Of a stretch of 39,741 bases of DNA, positions 14,901 to 22,653 are shown piece by piece. How positions within the stretch are numbered: position 1 is the first letter of the stretch; every line of letters begins with the position of its first letter. This DNA comes from Teichococcus wenyumeiae (GTDB lineage Bacteria > Pseudomonadota > Alphaproteobacteria > Acetobacterales > Acetobacteraceae): positions 1 to 39,741 of the forward strand of contig NZ_RFLX01000030.1 of assembly GCF_003696345.1 (NCBI RefSeq). Direction: 5' to 3'. Both the position numbers and the translations under genes were made by a program. Under the pieces are notes generated by a model. It was not told the DNA's origin, did no database searches, and saw only the letters and a list, made by a program, of their open reading frames with translations.

Positions 14901-17126
14901 TCAGGCATTCTTGTAGCGCTTCTTCAGCTCCTCCATATCGGGCAACTGGCCCAACGACGGCGTGTTCCAGGCCAACGCCACGGCCTGCTCCCGCAGGATC
15001 GCGCGGTGGTGGATCATCAGCCGCAGGTTGCGCCGTGCGACTTCCAGCCCGTCATGCGGCAGCAATGCCGTGTTGTCGTTGTGGCTGACCGGCGTGCGGC
15101 CGTTGTGCATCAGTTCCCGTGTGCCGAGCCTCTGCGTGAAGTAGGCCACATCGCGCCGGGCGAGGTCATGCGCCACGTCGGGGATCAGGGCTTCCTGCCA
15201 TGGCGCATCCAGCAGCCGGCTCCCGAAGTGGTCGTTCTTGCGCAGCGTCCCGCTGGCCAACTGAGTCGCCTCCTCGTTGATGCTGTGCCGGTAGCCCTGC
15301 AACATGGCATTGTACCGCAGGTTGAGCTGATCTGGGGTGGCCAGGGCATGGAAGCGCACATCCATGTCGGCGAAGCCTTCCAGGAAGGCCTCGTTCGCCT
15401 CTCTGAACGCCGGGTTGCTGAAGGCGTCGCAGATCCGCTGGAAGCCTTCGCCGAAGCTGCCCGCGAACTCGTGGGCCAACCCCTCGGTCTGCGCCTGCAG
15501 TTCGCCATTCTCCTTTTTCAGGAAGACGAAATTGTCCGTCACCGTTGACGTCTGCACGCCGCTCGGGAAATCCAGACGGTCATGCTGAGCAACGGGTACG
15601 TTGTATTGCTTCTCCATGCCACGGCTTAGCGCCATGCTCAGCAGGGTTTTGTCCAACTGGCGCTTGGCGTAGCTTTTCACCTCATCATCGCTGGCTGTCA
15701 CGGGGTCGAAGCCAGCGGGTGGCTCCGCCTTGCTGCCAAAGGCGATCTCCAGATCGGTCAGCACCGGCAGGCCGTCTCGGACCAGCAGATTGCCGTGGTG
15801 CAGATCCTCGATGCCGCAGAGGAAGGCCAGCCCGGCCAACTGGCCGGCACAGCGGTAGAAGGCCTCCGCCGCCGGTCGGTCCAGCACGCAGTCCTGCGGG
15901 CGGCCGTGCTCCACGAACTCCACCCAGCCATAGTGGCTGTCCTGGGCGTCCTGCCTGGCGAGGAAACCATAGGTCGGCAGCAGGGTGATGTTCTGGGCCA
16001 CCTGGCTTTCCACCTGCTGCTCTCCGGCCTGCGGGTCCTTCTGCAACAGCCGGCGCCGCTCGGCGGCCATCATCAGGTCGTTGGCGCGCTCCGACAGGCT
16101 GGTGGCGCGCTCCGACAGGCTGGCCCCGTTACTCTGCTGGCCGGTCCGGCCGACGATCCTAGCATCGACCCGCACGTCGCGGGGCTTGTGCACGGCCTTG
16201 AGTGGTCTGCCGTCGGGCCCCTTGAACGTCAGGATCATCACGCGACGTCCACCGTTATGTGGGTCGCTGTCGGTCACGGCGATGTCGGTCAGGGCGCCCA
16301 CGGCGGCGCCGCCGAATAGGGCGGGGCCCATGTCCTCCCTGTCCGCCTTCACACGGCCCAGGACCTCCAGAATGGAGGCTTGGAAATTGTCAGCCTCCAG
16401 ATCGATGCGCTCCTGCAGCCTTGGCGCACGGTCGGAAAGCGGCCTCCCGTTCTTCCGGAGCAACTCCTCCATATGGGCGGCGTAGGATTTATCGGCCGGC
16501 CATCCCGGCTGCCCGTCCTGACAGTAAAGGGCCATGGCGACCAACGGGTCGATCTGCTTGGTCAGGATGCCGGCCAGCTTTACGAACACTGCCGCCTGCT
16601 GGTCCGGCTCCACCACGCTCGTCAGGGGCAGCTCGATGGCCTTCAGCACCTTTACCACCGACGCCTTGAACAGGGCGGCGCGCAGCGGCTCGGGCTGCGG
16701 CATGTCAAAGAGCATCAGTTCGTACCGCGCTGTGTCGATGGTGCCCTGCAGCGCGTCTCTCCGGCCTTTGGTCGGCAATCGCGACTGGCAGTCCTTCAGC
16801 TTTCGCTGCCATTCCTCCAGCAGCGCACGCTGCTCTGCCGCCATCTGCGCTGACAGACCGGTCTGCGCGGCGGCCTCCGGTGCTCCGCCCGGCGGCCGTC
16901 GCAGCAGGGGGGAGCATATGACGGGTTCCAGCGCGCGCAGCGTAGCTGCCGCCCACTTGGGGTCCCCGGATTTCAGGAACGCCTCCGCGTCTTCGAGTTT
17001 CTTCCGCGCCATATTCAAATCAAGGCGTGGATGCAGGTCGAATAACAGGTTCAAGTGCCGCTGTACCCAGTCACGCTTACGCTCATGTGTGGCTGTGCTG
17101 CCAGGCATCGCGATTCTCCGGTTCAT
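14901..17126 (-). CDS. Stand-alone LanM-type Ser/Thr dehydratase (DUF4135) in the T6SS operon
   Basis: This 741-residue protein matches the N-terminal dehydratase half of class II lanthipeptide synthetases, which phosphorylate Ser/Thr and then eliminate the phosphate to dehydroalanine or dehydrobutyrine. The visible motifs correspond to residues known from CylM: D288-x-H290 in SDPHNGG, K314 in VHKPRD, D441-H443-N446 in DLHHGNLL, D458-x-E460 in LTDLE for ATP and metal binding, and R591/T597 (spacing of six, as in CylM R506/T512) for elimination. The late DVAYFTQRLGTREL block is also LanM-like. The zinc cyclase (LanC) domain is absent, and an extra helical region occupies about 1-250. The start overlaps the upstream 392-aa gene by 4 bp. 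No short precursor peptide gene is evident nearby. The substrate is unknown; a T6SS component, an effector or the neighbour is possible. Confidence 0.85.
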   Translation of the reverse strand: MNRRIAMPGSTATHERKRDWVQRHLNLLFDLHPRLDLNMARKKLEDAEAFLKSGDPKWAAATLRALEPVICSPLLRRPPGGAPEAAAQTGLSAQMAAEQRALLEEWQRKLKDCQSRLPTKGRRDALQGTIDTARYELMLFDMPQPEPLRAALFKASVVKVLKAIELPLTSVVEPDQQAAVFVKLAGILTKQIDPLVAMALYCQDGQPGWPADKSYAAHMEELLRKNGRPLSDRAPRLQERIDLEADNFQASILEVLGRVKADREDMGPALFGGAAVGALTDIAVTDSDPHNGGRRVMILTFKGPDGRPLKAVHKPRDVRVDARIVGRTGQQSNGASLSERATSLSERANDLMMAAERRRLLQKDPQAGEQQVESQVAQNITLLPTYGFLARQDAQDSHYGWVEFVEHGRPQDCVLDRPAAEAFYRCAGQLAGLAFLCGIEDLHHGNLLVRDGLPVLTDLEIAFGSKAEPPAGFDPVTASDDEVKSYAKRQLDKTLLSMALSRGMEKQYNVPVAQHDRLDFPSGVQTSTVTDNFVFLKKENGELQAQTEGLAHEFAGSFGEGFQRICDAFSNPAFREANEAFLEGFADMDVRFHALATPDQLNLRYNAMLQGYRHSINEEATQLASGTLRKNDHFGSRLLDAPWQEALIPDVAHDLARRDVAYFTQRLGTRELMHNGRTPVSHNDNTALLPHDGLEVARRNLRLMIHHRAILREQAVALAWNTPSLGQLPDMEELKKRYKNA
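16082..16123. repeat. Perfect 21-bp tandem duplication inside the LanM-like gene
   Basis: Two identical in-frame 21-bp units lie head to tail. They encode the duplicated heptads of SLSERATSLSERAN (residues about 337-349), in the loop between the VHKPRD lysine and the next conserved block. Perfect identity suggests a recent slippage event. The loop is outside the predicted active site. Confidence 0.85.
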
Positions 17127-18301
17127 GCCGCAAGGGCGGTGGCAAGGCTGGCCAGCGCGACCGAAAGCCGCGCCTGCACCTCCACGGTTTTGAAGGGGTT
17201 ATCGTCAATGGCGGTCAGGAAAGGATCGCCATCCACATAGCTCCTGTGGCGGGCGACGATCTCCCCGGCCTCGCCCTGGCGTACCAGCCGCTCCGGCCCG
17301 GCGGCATTTGTCGCCTCGTCCAGCTTGTCCCGCAGTGCGGTACCCAGGGTCGCCATCACCTCATCGAGCTTCCGCACGCGGCGCACGAGGTCCTCGTACT
17401 CCGGCTCCCCGGCGAAATCCTGCAGGATCGCCTGCTCCAGCGCCTGCAGGTCGGCCGCGGCGGCATCGCGGGCGGCAACCCAATCCTGCCGCAGCTTTGC
17501 GTAGGGAACGGCCGGCTCCTGCAGGCTGTCCAGCTGTGCCTGAAGGGCGGCAAGCTGCTGCTCCGCTATCACCGCGTCGCCAGCCTTGTCGGCGGCCAGA
17601 AAACCGGCGGCGAGGGCTGTCAGCGCGCCGCGCTGGCCGGGGTGGCGCTGCATCGCCTGTCGAAAGGCCGGCATGGTTCGCTCCATGGCGGCTTTCAGCG
17701 CTGCGAGCGTGGCCTGCGGCGCTGCCACGGTCTCTTCCGCCGGTGGTGTTTCCTCCGGGGCAGACGGCTCCTCTGCCGGCTGCCCGGCAGCGGCGGCCGA
17801 GCTGGGCTCAGCCGGGCTAGGTGGCGCCTCACCATCCCCGGCGTCGGCGGCCTGTTCCGCCAAATCGGCGCCGCTGACTGCTGCCCGGGCCGGCGACTCC
17901 TCATCTTCCCCGGCCTCGGCGGCCTCTTCCGCCAGAGCGGCACCGCTGACCGCCCCCCAGACCGGCGACAGGCCGAAGCCGGTGCGGAAATAATCGCGCA
18001 GCCGCTTCTCCACCACGCCCTCGGCGGCCGCGCTGTCGACCAGCAGCGTCTCGCTATCCAGCCGCAGAAAGCCCTGGGCGACCAGCCGGGAGCCGGTCTT
18101 CTCACCCTTGCGCAGGGCGGGCTGCCCGGCCCAGGTGGCATCCTTCAAATCGCCCTTCAGGCCGCCCGGGCTGGATGTGCGCCGGGCGTGGAACAGGGTG
18201 ATGCGCGGTGCGATCTCGACGCAGCAGAAGGCTAGCGTGGCGCCGCTCCCGATGCGGGTGAGGTATTTCTGCGCGTGCTTGCGATCGTGGATCATGGACA
18301 T
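17123..18301 (-). CDS. Unknown 392-residue protein coupled to the LanM-like enzyme
   Basis: I do not recognise this protein. An N-terminal region (about 1-115) looks globular and contains CCVEIAPRITLFHARRTSSPGG and LVAQGFLRLDSETLLVDS. A low-complexity Ala/Glu/Pro-rich acidic linker (about 116-195) follows, including a 24-residue tandem duplication (117-140 and 141-164). The rest (about 197-392) is predicted helical, possibly coiled coil, ending in an Ala/Leu-rich helix. There is no signal peptide or membrane helix and only two Cys (26, 27), so it is not a classic lanthipeptide precursor. The gene starts 40 bp after tagF and its stop overlaps the LanM-like start (ATGA), which argues for a functional pair: partner, adaptor or substrate. 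Ser/Thr residues suited to dehydration occur mainly in the N-terminal part (inference). Confidence 0.8.
   Translation of the reverse strand: MSMIHDRKHAQKYLTRIGSGATLAFCCVEIAPRITLFHARRTSSPGGLKGDLKDATWAGQPALRKGEKTGSRLVAQGFLRLDSETLLVDSAAAEGVVEKRLRDYFRTGFGLSPVWGAVSGAALAEEAAEAGEDEESPARAAVSGADLAEQAADAGDGEAPPSPAEPSSAAAAGQPAEEPSAPEETPPAEETVAAPQATLAALKAAMERTMPAFRQAMQRHPGQRGALTALAAGFLAADKAGDAVIAEQQLAALQAQLDSLQEPAVPYAKLRQDWVAARDAAAADLQALEQAILQDFAGEPEYEDLVRRVRKLDEVMATLGTALRDKLDEATNAAGPERLVRQGEAGEIVARHRSYVDGDPFLTAIDDNPFKTVEVQARLSVALASLATALAA
17810..17953. repeat. Diverged 72-bp tandem duplication in the 392-aa gene
   Basis: Two adjacent 24-codon units encode AVSGAALAEEAAEAGEDEE... and AVSGADLAEQAADAGDGEA... 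with about two thirds identity. The unit is acidic and predicted helical, flanking the Pro/Glu-rich linker. It may be a spacer or a repeated binding motif. Confidence 0.75.
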
Positions 18302-18341
18302 GGAGGCGGGGTCCTCTCGGGTCTGGAAAGGGCGGAGGGGA

Positions 18342-19103
18342 TCAGATGTCGCGGTCCCATTCGGCCGCGTCCGGCCGCGCCGGCGCCGCCACCGACCAGC
18401 CGTGCTGCGGCCAGGCGCCGTCGAGCAGCGCCGCGAAGGCGGCGGGAGGAACCAGGCCCTGGGTCAGCGCGACCCCCGGCGCCAGATGCGGCGCGCCGGT
18501 GGTGCACCAGAGCCCGTACGGGCCATCGGGCGGCGCGGCCGGGGCGCCCGCCAGCGCGGCCAGGGCCGCCGGCGCCGCCGAAAGGGCGGGGAGCGGCACC
18601 CAATGCCCGGCGCCCTCCACCGCCCGGGGCGGCAGCCGGCACGGGGCGGCGGCGGGGGGCGGCAGGCGCTCGCCCAGCCGAAGCGGGTCGAAGCCGCCCT
18701 CCAGCGCCCGCAGCGCCTGCGCCTCGGCGGCGGCAAAGAAGGCGCCGCTGCCCACCAGCAGGGCCAGGAGGTCGGCCTTGCCGTCGAGCTGCCGGCCCAG
18801 CATCAGCGGAAAGCAGCGGCCCACCGCGTCCATGCTCGGCATCAGCACGCCGATCAGCGGCAGCGGGCCGCAGACGCCGCCACTGAGCACGAAGCGCCAA
18901 AGGGGCGCGGCGAGGTAGCAGGCTTCCCAGGCCGCGCCCAGCCGCGCCTGACTGGCCGACAGGGCCTGCTGCAGCCAGCTGTCCCAGCCGGCGAGAACCG
19001 CCGGGGGCAGGCCGGCGGCGATGAAGTCGGCCCGTGCCGGCACCTTGCCGTGAAAGCCGGCCGGGGCCGCCGGCCAGGAGGACAGGAGGACCATGCCGAT
19101 CAC
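18342..19103 (-). CDS. tagF: T6SS-associated protein TagF
   Basis: The 253-residue protein belongs to the TagF (DUF2094) family of cytoplasmic T6SS regulators, which repress assembly post-translationally in Pseudomonas and Agrobacterium. Family features seen: the N-terminal AGFHGKVPARADFIAAGLP, the W..W..Q.L pattern, APLWRFVLSGGVCG and LIGVLMPSMDAVGRCFPL. I chose the GTG at 19103 because it overlaps the tssM stop (GTGA), a common coupling in this locus; an ATG three codons later (19094) is also possible. It is followed 40 bp on by the unknown 392-aa gene. The phosphatase domain fused to TagF in Agrobacterium is encoded separately here at 10641-11369. Confidence 0.9.
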   Translation of the reverse strand: MIGMVLLSSWPAAPAGFHGKVPARADFIAAGLPPAVLAGWDSWLQQALSASQARLGAAWEACYLAAPLWRFVLSGGVCGPLPLIGVLMPSMDAVGRCFPLMLGRQLDGKADLLALLVGSGAFFAAAEAQALRALEGGFDPLRLGERLPPPAAAPCRLPPRAVEGAGHWVPLPALSAAPAALAALAGAPAAPPDGPYGLWCTTGAPHLAPGVALTQGLVPPAAFAALLDGAWPQHGWSVAAPARPDAAEWDRDI

Positions 19104-22100
19104 AGGCTCTGCGGGCAGCGGAAGCTGGCGAGCAGACTGCGGGCAAAGGGGTTCGTGGCGCCGTCCGCCGTCAGGATGAACACCGCCTGGCGGCCGCCCG
19201 CGGCGATCTGCAGCTCCAGCGCGTCCCGGCCGCGCGGCCGCAGTGTGGCATCGTCCAGCAGGCGGAACAGCGCCCAGCCGCCGCGCTCGCTGGCCGCCGT
19301 GACCGGCCCTTCCGGGCCGACAAAGGTGACGGCGGCGGCCCCGGTCCCCTCGGCACCGGGCCAGCGGATGCGCCGGGCCTCGGCATCGCCGGGGCGGAAT
19401 TCCAGCCGGCGGCCGTCCAGTTCCACCATTACGGCCTGCACGGCCGGGTCGGCCTGGACCAGGGCCAGGGAGAAACCGAGGGAGGGCCGGCTGCCACCGT
19501 CCTGGAACAGGCTGTCGCGGATGGCGGCGGCGCGCTCGAACTGCGCCAGGGCTGGGCGGGACAGGCGCAGCTCGGCCCGGCCGCCGGCGCGCGGGGTCCA
19601 GGGGCTGCGGCCGGTCTCGACCAGCCCCTTCAGGTTGGCGGTGAAGAAGCCGTCGATCAGCCCGTCCCGGCCGAACAGCCGGCCGAAATCGCCCAGCGGG
19701 ATCTCGGATGTCGCGGCGGGGGCGAAGGGGTAGCGTCCCTCGGCCAGGCGCTGGCAGGCCTGGCCGGGGCCGCCGCGCCACAATTCGCCCAGTTGTTGCC
19801 GGGCGTCGTTGGCCGAAAGGTCGGCGCCGGCGCGGCTGACGCCCAGGATCCACTGGTCGATGGGTGGCGGCAGGCCGGCGGCGCGGCGCTCGATCTGCGA
19901 CAGGGCGGCGGCCGCCTGCGCGCTCTGCCGCGCCGGGTCGCTGGCGCTGCCTTGCAGGTCGCTGATCGAGCGGTAAAGGCGGTCGAGGTCACGGATGGTG
20001 TCGTCCACCGGCGCCTGCGCACCGGCCTGGCTGTTGGGCGGCACCTCGACCAGTTGCCGCAGCGGCCGGAAATGCTCGGCGGTGTAGCGGGCGGCGAGGC
20101 CTTCCGGCGTGTCGGCCGCTGGCGGCGGGGGGGCCGGCTGCCCTGGCGCGGCGCCGGGCTCGGCAGGCGGCTGGCCCAGCGCCGTTTCCCGCGCCGCGGC
20201 CACCAGCAGCAGGCGGATGGGGGAGGTGGGCGCGGCCAGGATGTTCAGCACCCGCAGCGCATCCCCGACATCGCGGATCGGCACCACGGCGATGTCGCCG
20301 ATCAGCTGGTCCCAGCGCAGGCTGAAATCCTGCAGGTACAGCGCGGTGGCGTCCTGTTGCAGTTGCCGCAGCACGGCTCGCTGCGCCGCCGGGCCGGTGT
20401 CCTCCTCCGGCGCGGGCGGGATTACCACCCAGCGGTCCTCGGCCTGCGCCTGGGCCACGCGAGGTAGCAGGCGGAGAAAGGTGTCGCGGAAGCCGGCCTG
20501 GGTGAACAGGCCGGGAATGCCCGCCACCAGCGGCTGGCCGGAGCGCCGCCGCAGCGCCACCTCGGCGCCGGGGCCGGCGAAATCCGCCACCCGCCAGGCA
20601 GGCAGCCGCGTCGCCTCGGGGCTGGTGAGAATGCTGTCCAGCACCAGCCGGGGCAGCGACACCTTCTGCAGCGTGGCGCGCACCTGCTCGATCAGCGGGC
20701 CGTTGAGGCCGACCGGGGCCAGCGGCTGCTCCAGCAGCGCGTTCAGGTGGTCCAGCAGCGCCTGGCGGGTCGCGGCCTGGTCCTCGCCGGGGAAGGTGGC
20801 GTTCCAGTCGGCCGTCATCCAGCCGCGCACCGCCTGCCGCCGCAACGGCCCTTGCTGCCCCAGCATCAGGTAGACCTTGAGGGGCTCGTAGAGCGCCGCC
20901 GGGTCTTCCCGGCGCTCCGCCAGCACCGCTTCCAGCCGCAGCAGCAGCCGCGGCAGCAGGACGGCGTTGAGGGCGCGGCGATAGGCCGCCCCGGCCTCGG
21001 CGCCCAGCTTGGCGCTCTGGTCGAGGCCGGGCAGCGGCCCGCCGCCCACATCCTGCGCCAGCCCGGCCGAAAGGGTCCGCAGCCGCGTCAGCAGCGGCAG
21101 CACCGGGCGTGGGTCATCGCTGTCCACCCGCTCCAGCCCCAGTTCCTGCGCTTGGGTGGCAAAGCCGGCGGCCTCGGCGCGCACGGATTCCACCAGCCCG
21201 GTATTGCGCAGGAAGCCCATCGCCTCCAGCACGCCGCCAACCAGCAGCACCAGGCTCGCGGCGACGGCCAGCGCCAGCCGCAACCGGGTCCGGCGGCGCG
21301 CGGCGGCCGGGTTCCGCACAACCAGTCCGGCCTCGGGAAAGATCACGTCGTGCAGGAGCTGGCGCAGGAAATAGCTGCGCCGCTGCCCCGCGAAGCTGGC
21401 GGGCGGCCGCCCCGCGACGGCGAAGGTGCGGGCCATGGCCTCCGTCACGCGGTCCAGCGGCGTGCCGGCCTGGGTGCCGCTGACAAAGTAAACGCCGCGC
21501 AGCAGCAGCGGGTCCTCGAAGGAATTGGGGGCGAAGGCGTCGGTCAGGAACTGCTGGATCAGGCCCCTGAGGCTCGCCACCTGCTGGGGAAAGCCAAACA
21601 CCATGGCGCGGCGCTGGATGTCGCCCTCGCGCTGCATGCGCTCCATCAGCCGGTCGTCCAGGCGCCGCACCAGGGCATCGAACTCGCCGCCGAAATCGGC
21701 GGCGTGGCCGCCGGCGGGCTCCGGCTCATCATGCGGGAAGGTGACGCCCCAGACGGCGCCGCGCTCCTCCCGCCCGAGATCGTCGAAGAACTCGACAAAG
21801 CCGGCGATCAGGTCGAACTTGGTCAGCAGCACATAGACCGGCAACCGCAGCCCCAGCTCGCCGTACAATTCGCTGATGCGCTGGCGGACACGGCGGGCAT
21901 GGTCCTGCCGCAGCGCCTCGGGCGCCGCAGTCAGCGTGTCGATCCCGATGGCGATGATGACGCCGTTCAGCGGCTGGCGGCGGCGGAAGCGGCGCAGCAG
22001 GCGCAGGAAGCCCAGCCAGGCCGCCTTGTCGCGCTCCGCGGCGCTGTCCTGCGTCATGTAGCGACCGGCGGTGTCGATCAGCACGGCATCGTCGGTGAAC

Positions 22101-22636
22101 CACCAGTCGCAGTTGCGCGTGCCACCGATGCCGCTCAGCGCCGCCTGCCCGAAATGCTCGGCCAGCGGGAAGGTCAGACCGGACTGGGTGATGGCGGTGG
22201 TCTTGCCCGAGCCGGGCGGGCCGATCACCACGTACCAGGGCAGCTGGTACAGCCAGCGCCGCCCGCCCGCCCCGGCGAAGCGCCGCTTGCGCAGCACCTG
22301 CAGCGCCGTGCGGAAGCGCTGGGTGACGAGTTGCAGCTCCTGCCGCGCGGCGGCGTCCTCGTCCGGCGCAGCCTCGCCGGCCCGGCCCGCACCGCCCAGC
22401 GCCTCGCTGACCCGCCCCTGGATGGCGTTGCCGATCTGCTGCCGCGCCAGCAGCACGGCGCCTAGGCCTGCCGGCACCAGCAGAACCGCCACAGCCCGGC
22501 TGGGCAGGCTTTCCAGCGGCGCCGTGCCCCAGACATTCAGTGCCGGGCCCCAGACCAGGATCAGCGCGGCCAGCACGGCCATGCCGAGCAGAACAAAGGG
22601 CAGCTTCGACAGAAGGGTGGCTTTCAGGATCTGCAT
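19100..22636 (-). CDS. tssM: T6SS membrane complex protein TssM (IcmF/VasK)
   Basis: This 1178-residue inner-membrane protein forms the T6SS membrane complex with TssL and spans the periplasm. Two membrane helices lie at about 12-32 and 46-65, and a third around 450-470 (RLALAVAASLVLLVGGVLEAMGF). Between them is the cytoplasmic GTPase-like domain with Walker A GPPGSGKT (139-146) and DTAGRY; Walker A is intact, whereas some TssM proteins have lost it. The long periplasmic C-terminal part carries the IcmF-related domain. No separate TssJ lipoprotein gene, its usual outer-membrane partner, is in the window, as in other alphaproteobacterial T6SS loci. The stop overlaps the tagF start and the gene begins 17 bp after tssL. 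Confidence 0.97.
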   Translation of the reverse strand: MQILKATLLSKLPFVLLGMAVLAALILVWGPALNVWGTAPLESLPSRAVAVLLVPAGLGAVLLARQQIGNAIQGRVSEALGGAGRAGEAAPDEDAAARQELQLVTQRFRTALQVLRKRRFAGAGGRRWLYQLPWYVVIGPPGSGKTTAITQSGLTFPLAEHFGQAALSGIGGTRNCDWWFTDDAVLIDTAGRYMTQDSAAERDKAAWLGFLRLLRRFRRRQPLNGVIIAIGIDTLTAAPEALRQDHARRVRQRISELYGELGLRLPVYVLLTKFDLIAGFVEFFDDLGREERGAVWGVTFPHDEPEPAGGHAADFGGEFDALVRRLDDRLMERMQREGDIQRRAMVFGFPQQVASLRGLIQQFLTDAFAPNSFEDPLLLRGVYFVSGTQAGTPLDRVTEAMARTFAVAGRPPASFAGQRRSYFLRQLLHDVIFPEAGLVVRNPAAARRRTRLRLALAVAASLVLLVGGVLEAMGFLRNTGLVESVRAEAAGFATQAQELGLERVDSDDPRPVLPLLTRLRTLSAGLAQDVGGGPLPGLDQSAKLGAEAGAAYRRALNAVLLPRLLLRLEAVLAERREDPAALYEPLKVYLMLGQQGPLRRQAVRGWMTADWNATFPGEDQAATRQALLDHLNALLEQPLAPVGLNGPLIEQVRATLQKVSLPRLVLDSILTSPEATRLPAWRVADFAGPGAEVALRRRSGQPLVAGIPGLFTQAGFRDTFLRLLPRVAQAQAEDRWVVIPPAPEEDTGPAAQRAVLRQLQQDATALYLQDFSLRWDQLIGDIAVVPIRDVGDALRVLNILAAPTSPIRLLLVAAARETALGQPPAEPGAAPGQPAPPPPAADTPEGLAARYTAEHFRPLRQLVEVPPNSQAGAQAPVDDTIRDLDRLYRSISDLQGSASDPARQSAQAAAALSQIERRAAGLPPPIDQWILGVSRAGADLSANDARQQLGELWRGGPGQACQRLAEGRYPFAPAATSEIPLGDFGRLFGRDGLIDGFFTANLKGLVETGRSPWTPRAGGRAELRLSRPALAQFERAAAIRDSLFQDGGSRPSLGFSLALVQADPAVQAVMVELDGRRLEFRPGDAEARRIRWPGAEGTGAAAVTFVGPEGPVTAASERGGWALFRLLDDATLRPRGRDALELQIAAGGRQAVFILTADGATNPFARSLLASFRCPQSL

Positions 22637-22653
22637 GGTGGGTCCCTGGATGT

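Noticed and set aside
17123-18301. Unknown 392-aa protein as a classic lanthipeptide precursor
   Set aside because: Far too long, only two Cys, no GG-type leader cleavage site before a Ser/Thr/Cys-rich core.
20747-22465. Long plus-strand open frame (572 codons) opposite tssM
   Set aside because: Gln/Arg/His-rich shadow of a high-GC gene with no family motif; tssM on the other strand is unmistakable.
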